64,000 nt of DNA. Source: Lantana camara (lineage: Eukaryota; Streptophyta; Magnoliopsida; Lamiales; Verbenaceae). A model generated the notes under the pieces. That model did no database searches. It was not told the DNA's origin and saw nothing but the letters and a program-made list of their open reading frames with translations. Location of the stretch: assembly GCA_037501455.1 (NCBI GenBank), contig CM074860.1:45518501-45582500 (forward strand), in the 5' to 3' direction. The position numbers and the translations under genes are program-made. Below, piece after piece: positions 33,658-44,977 of the stretch (its first letter is position 1; each line of letters opens with the position of its first letter).

Positions 33658-36313
33658 TGTAGCACCCTAACCCCCAGGGCACTACTTCCCCCGCACTATA
33701 GCCTCGATCCACGTATGAAATGGAAAGTCCATACATAAACCAAAACTATAGCGAACGGGTGACAATATAAATGACGAGCTTGGCGGGACACTCCCCAACC
33801 TAATTAACACAAACATAAATTCAAAAGTGGAAGCAATAAAATCATTCATACATATAGGTACCATATTTACCGAATAGCTACGTATAGATACCAACTTAAC
33901 TATCAATACATTATCATCTCTTACTAATATACATATTCAGTTATTCAAAAAGTACAAATAACGACCATAATATGAGATACCAAAAGTGCTATACATTAAG
34001 GTACGGTACTAGACTCGTGAGAATGCAAAACTCGACCGGACACCTGCCTAGCACGACCAAGCGCTCAAGTACCTGAAAAGTGAAGTATCAGTCTACCGAA
34101 GACTGAGTGAGGGGCAATAAATATATAACACACATCACATGCAAAGTTTTAGCCACGGGTGAAGACTTTGGAAGTGAAATAGATATTTAGTTCAAGAAAC
34201 TCGTTCTTTGCCCGAGATTACAACTAATCATTTTAACATTTTAACTTGAACATTTCATGAACATGTGACCCCGGCGAGTAGGGGCGATTCTCCAACCTTT
34301 ACACCAAACGTGACAATACGTGCTTGCTTTATCAATTCAATACATGATCATATAATTCCATTTAGTGCTCACATAGACAGTTTCATGCTTGAAATCATGC
34401 AATAACCCGAGGATAACCCGACATACCGGATTAATCCCCAGTCTCCTTCTTCCTCCGGTTGATAGTGAGTTTGCAAGGCTCAACTATCCACGACATGTTG
34501 TGTGTAGGGGACATGACCCCCTAGACACGGAACTCCTTCCACCACTAATCTCCTAGTGGCTTCGGGGGTGATTCCAACAATGTGAGGATAATTCATGAGT
34601 TACCCGTCAGCCCTTGCTTTCCCGGTTGGCTCAAGAATTACCCTCAGGCCCATGTGCAATCATGTACTCGCCAAACTTGCTTGAAAATCATGACAATCAT
34701 TACTTGCTTGCTTGAAATATTTATAACTTTGAAAACGTTTATAATTATAATATGTTTTAGCCGAAAATAGCACATAAGGGTTACAAGGTTCGATTTACTC
34801 AAAACAAAACCTCACCTTTCTTTCAAAATAAAATAAGGATATGCTCTACAGAGCCTGCTCCTCGTCCACACCCTCGTGACCTGTGCAAACACGACGTGTA
34901 TACGTGAGACATGACCTAAAATGGACGAAATATGACGAACGGCGGAAGTGTATCGAGATAACGATGAAAATGCAATGTGGCATGATAACATGTTGTTTCA
35001 CTACATATTAGCACATATTATAGCAATCCAGGGTCAAAGAAGTCGTCGGATCGAGGGGCTATTTTCGTTATTTTATGCAGAGAATTTTGTTTTGCAATCC
35101 AGGTGGGAACGGCCGTTCCGGACCCCTTTGGAAAATGGGAACGGTCGTTCCCATGAACCCCCAAAATCGCGCCAACATTTTTCCAATTTAAAAACGCGCC
35201 TAGCTGGGAACGGCCCTTCCAGCACCAAGGCCAAAACGGGAACGACCGTTCCCATGGTCGGCCGCCTAGTTCCATTTGAAAAGGTGGGAACGCCCGTTCC
35301 CACAATGCCTTGAGGCTGGGAACGGTCGTTCCCAGTTTCTGCAACTGAAAGAACAGAGGAAAAACAGAGCATGGCTACGGGAATGCATATCAACAACAAC
35401 AAAACTCCAATTTTGATCAACAAAGGCCATAATTTCTGGTAATATGATGCATCTATATTCACAAGATGATAATATAACATTTAAACACTCAAAGCATGAG
35501 ATATTATCAAGAATTTCAAGTTTCATGCCCATGCTCCCCTTGATCAACAAAGCTCAAATTTTCAATGATTTCATGAATAAATCATGCTATAATTCAACAT
35601 ATATTCACCTAATCATTCTTTGTTCAGCAAATAATCCTCAAAGTACATAATTCATAAACCCTAGCTAACCAAATATGATCAAGAATCATGAAATCATGCA
35701 ACTATCACGTTTGAAGTTCAAGAAGTGAAGAAATGGATGAAGATGATGCTCAAACTTGATTTCTTGAAATCTTTCTTGGAAATTCTTGAGGTAAATGATA
35801 AAATTCTCTTCCCTTTTCTTTCTAGTATGAATCGAGAATGAGGAGCAAGTGTATTTGAGGAAATATTTGATGAAATGAGTATAAGGAAGCTTGGAGATGG
35901 AAATAACGTAACATCCTATTTTTGAAAAATGTGAAACACCAATATTTACGATTTAATCCTTCAATTCATGAAGTTATGCAATTGAGTATTCATGGTTTTA
36001 AAATATGATCAATTGGATCCCTAAAAGATTATGCAATTAGGTCCCTAAAGTTAGAAAAATAATCAAGTAGGGATAATTCGATAATTAAAGCACTCTCGGC
36101 ATTTGTTTCATGCAATAAATATTTTTCCGTGTCATGAAATAATATATCCAATGATATGAATTCAAATAATTTATGTAAACAATGTTTCATGAATTTTATA
36201 AAAATATGAATGCCACGTAAGAATATATTATGAAATTAAAGAACGAAAATAAAATTACGCTCAAAACGCACACGTGGCGTGCTTACCTGTTCATCCGGAA
36301 CCGGGGCGTTACA
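33658..36313 (-). repeat. Gypsy B 3' LTR, duplicate copy 1 (2656 bp)
   Basis: It starts TGTAGCACCCT (plus strand) and ends GGGGCGTTACA. Roughly its first 1.4 kb differs at many sites from the two other B LTRs, which agree there. After the palindrome array all three are about equally similar. Confidence 0.92.
35104..35334 (-). repeat. Gypsy B LTR palindrome array (copy 1), six units
   Basis: Units with GGGAA/TTCC(C) arms and centres CGGCCG, CGGTCG, CGGCCC, CGACCG, CGCCCG and CGGTCG. The third is imperfect. Confidence 0.9.
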
Positions 36314-36506
36314 ACTCTCCCCCCCTTAAAAGAATCTGGTCCCCAGATTCCCTAATCTTGTGTGAACAACTCCGGGTGGAACCGTTTCATCTTATCTTCC
36401 GTTTCCCACGTAGCTTCCTCGGTTTTGTCACTTCTCCATAAAACTTTAACCATGGGAATTCTCCGGTTTCTCAATTCCTAAAATTTTCGATCCAAGATTC
36501 TAACCG
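36314..36506 (-). pseudogene. Duplicated 3' scrap of gypsy B with polypurine tract
   Basis: 193 bp that match 40227-40419: tract, hairpin GAATCTGG-GGA-CCAGATTC (36332-36350) and the chromodomain-like end of B pol. It joins directly to the copied A upstream ORF at GCCTCTG. Confidence 0.9.
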
Positions 36507-37054
36507 GCCTCTGCATCACCTCCGGGCTCCTCCTCCTCAGGCTCTGCTGCTGCAATCTCCTGAACAGCCTGTACACCAGACAGATGATAGGCACCAGCCA
36601 GGCGGCTCCGAATACAAGAACGGTAACGCTGATATAAAGTCCGAACGGCATTCCTGGAAAGAGTCATAGTAGCTAGATTCTGCTGTAAAGTCGCTACCTG
36701 TGCCATAAGATCGGCATTCTCCTGCTCTAGCGTGGATGTCTGCTGCTGAGCAAAATTCCTACTCACAGCATTCTGTAGGGCTAAATCAAGATGCCTAGTA
36801 GACTCCAGCTGATACTCACGAGCCATCTGAGCCTCCATATAATACGTATCTCGCTGTGACTCAAGCATATGCACTAAACGGTTCGGATAAACATGCCCAA
36901 CCCTACCTGCTCTACCTCCCCGAACTACATGTCTCGCCCTCTGCCAAGTGTAATAACGTATAGGGTTCTCACGACGAGATACCGCTATAGTGTGTGGGGC
37001 CTCGTACTACTCAAGCCAGATATGATGTGGGTTCCCGTGTTCCTGATTCTCCAT
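36500..37054 (-). pseudogene. Truncated second copy of the gypsy A upstream ORF
   Basis: This copy of 32585-33139 shares the codon-16 TAG and the coiled-coil segment. It loses the acidic tail at the duplication junction, where it runs a few codons into gypsy B sequence and stops. About ten substitutions separate the two A-derived segments (1066 bp) by eye. Confidence 0.85.
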
Positions 37055-37572
37055 TGCTATATAAAAAAACACTTAGAGTGAATTCAAAAGTTCAAGTACA
37101 AAATGAGCATTCTCCCAGCATTTATAGGTTAAGTCTCTTCTTAACCAAACCTGATGCTCTGATACCACCATAAGCTGTAGCGCCCCCAAACACTACAACT
37201 GCCGCACCGTACTACCCTCGAGTGGATGTGAGACCTAGCACCCGAGAAATACTACGGCGAACGGTATAGACGGTACTTAAGTAGAGCGTAGGATAAAATG
37301 CAGCGGAAGATAAAAGAATTTAAAATTTACAACAAGCAACATAATAACACACAGAATAGTGCAGGATATTGTAAGCGGGTAATATGGTAGTGTAGTGTAT
37401 GGAGTTAATGTATAAGAGCAATTTATTAGCAATATATACATGATCAAGATTAAATGCTCTTAATCTAAACCTGATCTAATAAATACGACACCTATAGCTT
37501 CAAGATACCTCTAGGTGTCGTTGTCCTTGCTCCCTGAGATCATGTGTTTGAAACAGGTGAGGAATTAGTCAA

Positions 37573-40226
37573 TGTAGCACCCTAACCCCCAGGGCACTAC
37601 ATCCCCCGCACTATAGCCTCGATCCACGTATGAAATGGAAAGTCCATACATAAACCAAAACTATAGCGAACGGGTGACAATAAAAATGACAAGCTAGGCG
37701 GGACACTCCCCAACCTAATTAACACAAACATGAATTCAAAAGCGGAAGCAATAAAATCATTCATACATATAGGTACCATATTTACCGAATAGCTACGTAT
37801 AGATATCAACTTAACTATCAATACATTATCATCTCTTACTAATATACATATTCAGGTATTCAAAAAGTACTAATAACGACCATAAAATGAGATAACAAAA
37901 GTGCTATACATGAAGGTACGGTACTAGACTCGTGAGAATGCAAAACTCGACCGGACACCCGCCTAGCACGACCAAGCGCTCAAGTACCTGAAAAGTGAAG
38001 TATCAGTCTACTGAAGACTGAGTGAGGGGCAATAAATATATAACACACATCACATGCAAGTTGTAGCCTCGGGTGAAGACTTTGGAAGTGAAATAGATAT
38101 TTAGTTCAAGAAACTCGTTCTTTGCCCGAGATTACAACTAATCATTTTAACATTTTAACTTGAACATTTCATGAACATGTGACCCCGGCGAGTAGGGGCG
38201 ATTCTCCAACCTTTACACCAAACGTGACGATACGTGCTTGCTTTATCAATTCAATACATGATCATACAATTCCATTTAGTGCTCACATAGACAGTTTCAT
38301 GCTTGAAATCATGCAATAACCCGAGGATAACCCGACATGCCGGATTAATCCCCAGTCTTCTTCTTCCTCCGGTTGATAGTGAGTTTGCAAGGCTCAACTA
38401 TCCATGACATGTTGTGTGTAGGGGACATGACCCCCTAGACACGGAACTCCTTCCACCACTAATCTCCTAGTGGCTTCGGGGGTGATCCCAATAATGTGAG
38501 GATAATTCAGGAGTTACCCATCAGCCCTTGCTTTCCCGGTTGGCTCAAGAATTACCCTCGGGCCCACGTGCAATCATGTACTCGCTAAACTTTCTTGAAA
38601 ATCATGACAATCATTACTTGCTTGCTTGAAATATTTATAACTTTGAAAACGTTTATAATTATAATATGTTTTAGCCGAAAATAGCACATAAGGGTTATAG
38701 GGTTCGATTTACTCAAAACAAACCTCACCTTTCTTACAAAATAAAACAAGGATATGCTCTACAGAGCCTGCTCCTCGTCCACGCCCTCGTGACATGTGCA
38801 AACACGACGTGTATACGTGAGACATGACCTAAAATGGACCAAATATGATGAACGACGGAAGTGTATCGAGATAACGATGAAAATGCAATGTGGCATGATA
38901 ACATGTTGTTTCACTACATATTAGCACATATTATAGCAATCCGGGGTCAAAGAAGTCATCGGATCGAGGGGCTATTTTCGTTATTTTATGCAGAGAATTT
39001 TGTTCTGCAATCCAGGTGGGAACGGCCGTTCCGGACCCCTTTGGAAAATGGGAACGGTCGTTCCCATGAACCCCCAAAATCGTGCCAACGTTTTTCCAAT
39101 TTAAAAACGCGCCTAGCTGGGAACGGCCCTTCCGGCACCAAGGCCAAAACAGGAACGACCGTTCCCATGGTCGGCCGCCTAGTTCCATTTGAAAAGGTGG
39201 GAACGCCTGTTCCCACAATGCCTTGAGGCTGGGAACGGTCGTTCCCAGTTTCTGCAACTGAAAGAACAGAGGAAAAACAGAGCATGGCTACGGGAATGCA
39301 TATCAACAACAACAAAACTCCAATTTTGATCAACAAAGGCCATAATTTCTGGTAATATGATGCATCTATATTCACAAGATGATAATATAACATTTAAACA
39401 CTCAAAGCATGAGATATTATCAAGAATTTCAAGTTTCATGCCCATGCTCCCCTTGATCAACAAAGCTCAAATTTTCAATGATTTCATGAATAAATCATGC
39501 TATAATTCAACATATATTCACCTAATCATTCTTTGTTCAGCAAATAATCCTCAAAGTACATAATTCATAAACCCTAGCTAACCAAATATGATCAAGAATC
39601 ATGAAATCATGCAACTATCACCTTTGAAGTTCAAGAAGTGAAGAAATGGATGAAGATGATGCTCAAACTTGATTTCTTGAAATCTTTCTTGGAAATTCTT
39701 GAGGTAAATGATAAAATTCTCTTCCCTTTTCTTTCTAGTATGAACCGAGAATGAGGAGCAAGTGTATTTGAGGAAATATTGGATGAAATGAGTATAAGGA
39801 AGCTTGGAGATGGAAATAACGTAACATCCTATTTTTGAAAAATGTGAAACACCAATATTTACGATTTAATCCTTCAATTCATGAAGTTATGCAATTGAGT
39901 ATTCATGGTTTTAAAATATGATCAATTGGATCCCTAAAAGATTATGCAATTAGGTCCCTAAAGTTAGAAAAATAATCAAGTAGGGACAATTCGATAATTA
40001 AAGCACTCTCGGCATTTGTTTCATGCAATAAATATTTTTCCGTGTCATGAAATAATATATCCAATGATATGAATTCAAATAATTTATGTAAACAATGTTT
40101 CATGAATTTAATAAAAATATGAATGCCACGTAAGAATATATTATGAAATTAAAGAACGAAAATAAAATTACGCTCAAAACGCACACGTGGCGTGCTTACC
40201 TGTTCATCCGGAACCGGGGCGTTACA
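37573..40226 (-). repeat. Gypsy B 3' LTR, duplicate copy 2 (2654 bp)
   Basis: Same LTR as 33658-36313, with GTCAA to its left at 37568-37572. Over its first 500 bp it differs from the 5' LTR at only about two positions. Confidence 0.93.
39018..39247 (-). repeat. Gypsy B LTR palindrome array (copy 2), six units
   Basis: Same six units as at 35104-35334. Here the fifth unit has centre CGCCTG, and the fourth has lost one outer G of the left arm. Confidence 0.88.
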
Positions 40227-40263
40227 ACTCTCCCCCCCTTAAAAGAATGTGGTCCCCAGATTC
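40227..40263 (-). other. Gypsy B 3' polypurine tract and hairpin
   Basis: The minus strand reads GAATCTGGGGACC then CATTCTTTTAAGGGGGGGAGAGT. The right arm carries one substitution against the intact hairpin at 36332-36350. Confidence 0.82.
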
Positions 40264-40264
40264 C

Positions 40265-43200
40265 CTAATCTTGTGTGAACAACTCCGGGTGGAACCGTTT
40301 CATCTTATCTTTCGTTTCCCACGTAGCTTCCTCGGTTTTGTCACTTCTCCATAAAACTTTAACCATGGGAATTCTCCGGTTTCTCAATTCCTAAAATTTT
40401 CGATCCAAGATTCTAACCGGCCTCTGTACAAATGTTAAATTCGGTTCCAGCTCTACTTCTTCCACGGGGAGAATCGTGGTCTCATCGGGGTAATATTTCC
40501 TTAGTTGAGATACGTGGAATACGTTGTGAATCCCCGTAAGACTCGGTGGTAGGTCCAGTCGATAGGCTACTTCGCCTATTCTTTCAAGAATCTCGAAAGG
40601 ACCTAAATAGCGAGGGTTAAGTTTCCCTCCTTTCCCGATCCGGGTGAAACCTTTCCTTGGTGACACCTTCAAGAATATCCGGTCACCAACTTCAAATTCT
40701 AGATCTCTTCGGCGCTTATCGGCATAGCTCTTTTGCCTATCTTGCGCGGCTTTCATCCGTTGTTGAATCATTTGTACTTTCTCAATCATAGCTTGAACGA
40801 CTTTGGAAGGTCTCTCAAATCTTTCCCCTTTCTTTACACCTTCTTTCGATCATTTCCACTCTTCCAAGTCGAAGAACAATGGAGATCGGCACTTTCTTCC
40901 ATAAAGAAGTTCATACGGAGCCATCCCGATCGAAGCCTGAAAGCTATTGTTATAAGCAAATTCGATTAAAGGAAGTTGTTCTGCCCATGAATTCTGAAAA
41001 TCGATCGCGCACGCCCGAAGAAGATCTTCCAAATACCTGATTAACCTTTCTGTTTGGCCGTCTGTTTGCGGGTGAAATGTTGTACTGAACTTATGTTTCG
41101 TTCCCAAAACGGCCTGCAACTCTTGCCACAACTTAGAAGTAAACCTCGGGTCTCGGTCTGAAACTATGCTCACCGGAATACCATGAAGTCGAATAATCTC
41201 TTTATTATAGATTTCAGCCAACTTCGGGATCTTATAAGACATCCGGACCGGTAGAAAGTGAGCAGACTTTGTAAATCTATCCACGATTACCCAAATTCCA
41301 TCAAACCCGCCTTTAACCTTCGGTAATCCGGAAACAAAGTCCATCGTTTCTTGTTCCCACTTCCATTCGGGAATAGGTAACGGTTGTAGAAGTCCTGCGG
41401 GCTTTTGGTGCTCAGCTTTCACTTTCTGACAAGTCAGGCAATGTTTCACATATTCTGCCACGTCTCTTTTCATCCCGTTCCACCAATAGTATTGCATCAA
41501 ATCCTTATACATTTTGTTTCCTCCTGGGTGGATTGAATAGGCTGACTTGTGAGCTTCTTCGAGTAGAACCCATTTCAATTGTTCAGGTACTACTACTCTG
41601 TTTTTAAACCGAAGTAACCCGGTCTCATCAAACCCAAACAGACTCTCCGGGTCATCCTTAGCTTTACTCACGAGCTTCTGAACTTCCGGATCCTTATTCT
41701 GAGCCTCAAATAACTGATACTTTAATTTCGGCTGAATTGTGATATTAGAAACCCGAGCTTTTAGGACAATTGGAGCAACTTCATCAACTTCCTTTACTTC
41801 CAAACTCGACACACTTGCCTTCCTGCTAAGTGCATCGGCGACCACATTTGCTTTTCCTGGATGGTATTTAATTGTACAGTCATAATCTTCTAACTTTTCC
41901 ATCCAACGCCGTTGCCTCATATTCAGATCTTTCTGTGTGAACAAATACTGGAGGCTCTTGTGGTCGGTAAAAATCTCAAAGGAAGTCCTATAAAGATAAT
42001 GTCTCCATTTCCCGAGAGCAAAGATCATGGCTGCAAGCTCTAGGTCGTGTGTCGGATAATTCCTTTCATATTCCTTTAGCTTTCGAGAAGCATAGGCGAT
42101 CACTTTTCCTTTCTGAGTCAAAACACAACCTAAGCCTTCTTTAGAAGGATCAGTATACACTGCATACTCCTCTGAACCCTCGGGTAGATTTAACACCGAA
42201 GCGGAGACTAACTTCTCTTTCAAAAAGTTGAAGCTTTGATCACACTTCTCGTCCCAGACAAATTTAACATCTTTCTTTGTTAATCGGGTTAACGGTGCAG
42301 CAATCTTAGAAAAGTCCTGAACAAATCTTCAATAATAACCGGCCAATCCCAAGAAGCTTCTAATTTCTGAGACATTCTTTGGTTTCTCCCACTTGAGCAC
42401 GGCCTCGATTTTCGAGGGATCGACTTCCAACCCTTTTCCTGAAATTACATGTCCCAAGAAAGAAACCCGATCGATCCAAAATTCACACTTGCTAAACTTA
42501 GCAAACAACTGGTGCTCTTTCAAAGTCTGTAGAACAAGCTTAAGATGCCTCGCGTGCTCCTCGACTGATTTTGAGAAAACCAGAATATCATCAATAAAAA
42601 TCACCACAAACTTGTCGAGGAAAGGCCTGAAAATCCGGTGCATCATATCCAAATGGCATAACCACGAACTCGTAGTGCCCGTACCGAGTATTGAATCCTA
42701 TCTTAGGAATATCCTCTGCTCGGATTCGCAGCTGATAGTATCCCTGTCTTAAATCCAGTTTCGAATAAACTTTGGAACCCTGAAGTATATCGAATAACTC
42801 CTCAATATGTGGGAGGGGATACTTGTTCTTAATAGTCATCCTATTCAACTCCCTGTAATCGATGCACATTCTTAAAGTCCCGTCCTTTTTCTTTACAAAT
42901 AGAACGGGTGCTCCCCAAGGCGAAGAACTCGGTCGAATATACCCAACTTCCAACAATGCTTCAAGCTGAACTTTTAATTCCTTCAATTCTGCTGGAGCCA
43001 TCCGGTATGGAGTCTTTGGATACGGCTCGGCATTCGGAAAAAGATCGATCACAAACTCGATCTCTCGCTCAGGAGGCAAAGAATCCAACTTTTCTGGAAA
43101 TACCTCGGGAAACTCCTTTACCACTTCGGTGTCCTCTAATTTCACCTGATCTTTAGGCTTGTTCAGAATATAAGCAATGAACCCTGTAGCCCCGTCTCTG

Positions 43201-44741
43201 ACTAATTTCTGAGCTTCTAAAAAAGAAAGTAGGGGTACGGTCTTCGAAGTACAACCCGTGGTAACCTCTGAACCCAACTGAACCTTCTTAGCCCGACAAT
43301 CAACTATAGCACAATGCCTGTATAACCACTCCATCCCCAATATAGCCCCGTATCTCTCCATCGGCATCACAATGAAATCGGTCGGAAATTCCCTGCCTTC
43401 AATCACCACTGGAACATCCCTGTAGACCTGATCCGTCTCTCGCCTACTACCGAAAGGAGTACTAACTGAATAGCACACAAAAGTACACATAGCAGGCAAA
43501 GGTAATGTAATAGCAATAGAGTGCGCAAGAAAGGAGTGTGTAGCTCCTGGATCAAATAATGTATGGATGTTCGTGCCATGGATACAAATAGTACCTTCAA
43601 CTACTGCGGCGGGGTCTATCTCGGCATCCCGCTCCTCTCCAGCGAGTGCAAAAGCCCGAGCTCTCACAAGGGGCCTCGGTCCTGCAGGTGGCGGATCCCG
43701 ACGATCCGGACAACCATCAACCAAGTGCTCGTTGCTCCCACAAATCAAACATAAACCTAACCTCCGTTTGCAATTATCATAGTTATGTGTAGGAAGCCCA
43801 CAGAATCTCCAGCCCGGTTTCTGAGGTGGCTGTGGTGGTGCTGGAGCTCTTGGACCTCTCGGTAACGGCCCTGTCGCCTTAAGCTTCTTCCCGGTGTCCT
43901 TCTGCGCGGGAGGTGCGGAGTAAATCATCGGCCTCTTCCCTAAGCTCGATCCCTGACCTGCTCTCGAGCCTGAAGCCTGTCCAGTACGCTGAGTAGCCCT
44001 CCTAGCAATATCAGAATCCTCAACCTTTAGAGCTTTTGCAATAGCTTTGGCCCAAGTGCTGGTATTGGCTGCTTTCAGGGCATCCTGGATGTCTGGCCTG
44101 AGTCCCTGAACAAACTGAATCGCCTTATGAAAGTCATCATTCGCTATGTTGGGTGCATAACGAGAAAGCCTCTCAAACTCGGCGATATACTGCCCCACAG
44201 ACCTTCCTCCCTGTTTTAGCTCAGTGAACTCCCTCAACCTGGGAGTACGGGAAGCTGGAGGAATATACTTGTTTCTAAACTCCTGTGCAAATACCTCCCA
44301 AGTAATCTCTATCCCGGCTGCCTCTAGAATAATCTTTGTGCTCTCCCACCACGAATAGACCTCGCCCTGGATGAGAGTAAGGGTGCAGCGAGCCTTCTCC
44401 TGCGTGTCACAAGGGATAAGCTGCCAGATTCTCTCAATCTCCTTCAGCCACATCTCTACCTGAATATCGTCACCCTTATAGAACTTCGGGGGAAGCTGAT
44501 TCTGAAACTCTCGCAAAATGGCAGAAATGGGGTTCTCCTGAGGTGCTAATGGTGCTGAAGGTGGTGGAGGAACCCTTTCTTGTAGCCTCTGATCAATTAG
44601 CCCCACTACCGCGTTCATGAAATCCTGGGGCTGTGCCTGAGCAGGTGGAGGAGGTGGTGATCTCTCCCGACGATGATGCCGGCGATGATGATGATGCATA
44701 TGTCTCGAGGATCGGTCACTGGAGTGTCTGTCGTGCTCCAT
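40265..44741 (-). pseudogene. Gypsy B gag-pol polyprotein, broken
   Basis: The ATG at 44741 opens a His/Arg-rich N-terminus, then a gag domain ([21 protein letters not shown]). A knuckle lacking its first Cys ([12 protein letters not shown]) and an intact one ([14 protein letters not shown]) follow. Protease has [10 protein letters not shown], reverse transcriptase FIDDILVF, RNase [11 protein letters not shown], and integrase the HHCC finger, DFVSGLP and SDRDPRFTS. It ends in a chromodomain-like tail, with the stop at 40265-40267. Breaks: a deletion of about 28 bp near 42650 between the PFG and MHR motifs of reverse transcriptase, shifting frame; TGA near 42329; TGA near 40850; TAG near 40391. 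Unlike A, gag and pol are in one frame with no stop between them. The element is an autonomous design that is now dead. Confidence 0.93.
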
Positions 44742-44951
44742 CCTGAAATCAGATCACTACACATGCGTGGCTTGATTAATAAATGCAAATGTGTGCATAT
44801 AATTCAACAATGTCAATAAACACACATACAAGAAAGATCAAGTATCTCAATTAACGCAAGAATTAAAGTAAATCAAGTATTTCAGTGAAATGCAGACTCT
44901 CAAGTAACAAATAAAGACTGACCTGACACGACTCGAGAACTTCGGTTTTGC

Positions 44952-44969
44952 AACCGGGCTCTGATACCA
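44952..44969 (-). other. Gypsy B primer-binding site
   Basis: The minus strand reads TGGTATCAGAGCCCGGTT, 8 bp inside the 5' LTR end. Only about 210 bp of leader separates it from the gag ATG. Confidence 0.9.
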
Positions 44970-44977
44970 CCTATAGA

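Larger units (their letters stand above)
32592..40419. repeat. 3.9-kb tandem duplication across the A/B boundary
   Basis: Unit 1 is 32592-36506 (3915 bp) and unit 2 is 36507-40419 (3913 bp). Each contains part of the A upstream ORF, 397 bp of A's 5' LTR, the TSD GTCAA, a full B 3' LTR and about 193 bp of B internal sequence. The junction lies in a shared GCCTCTG present at 32592, 36507 and 40420. The unit contents cross two element boundaries, so this is a genomic duplication and not two insertions. Confidence 0.93.

Noticed and set aside
36314..40226. A separate third gypsy element with its own LTRs
   Set aside because: Contents and boundaries repeat 32592-36506 with a constant 3915-bp offset, so it is a tandem duplication, not a new insertion.
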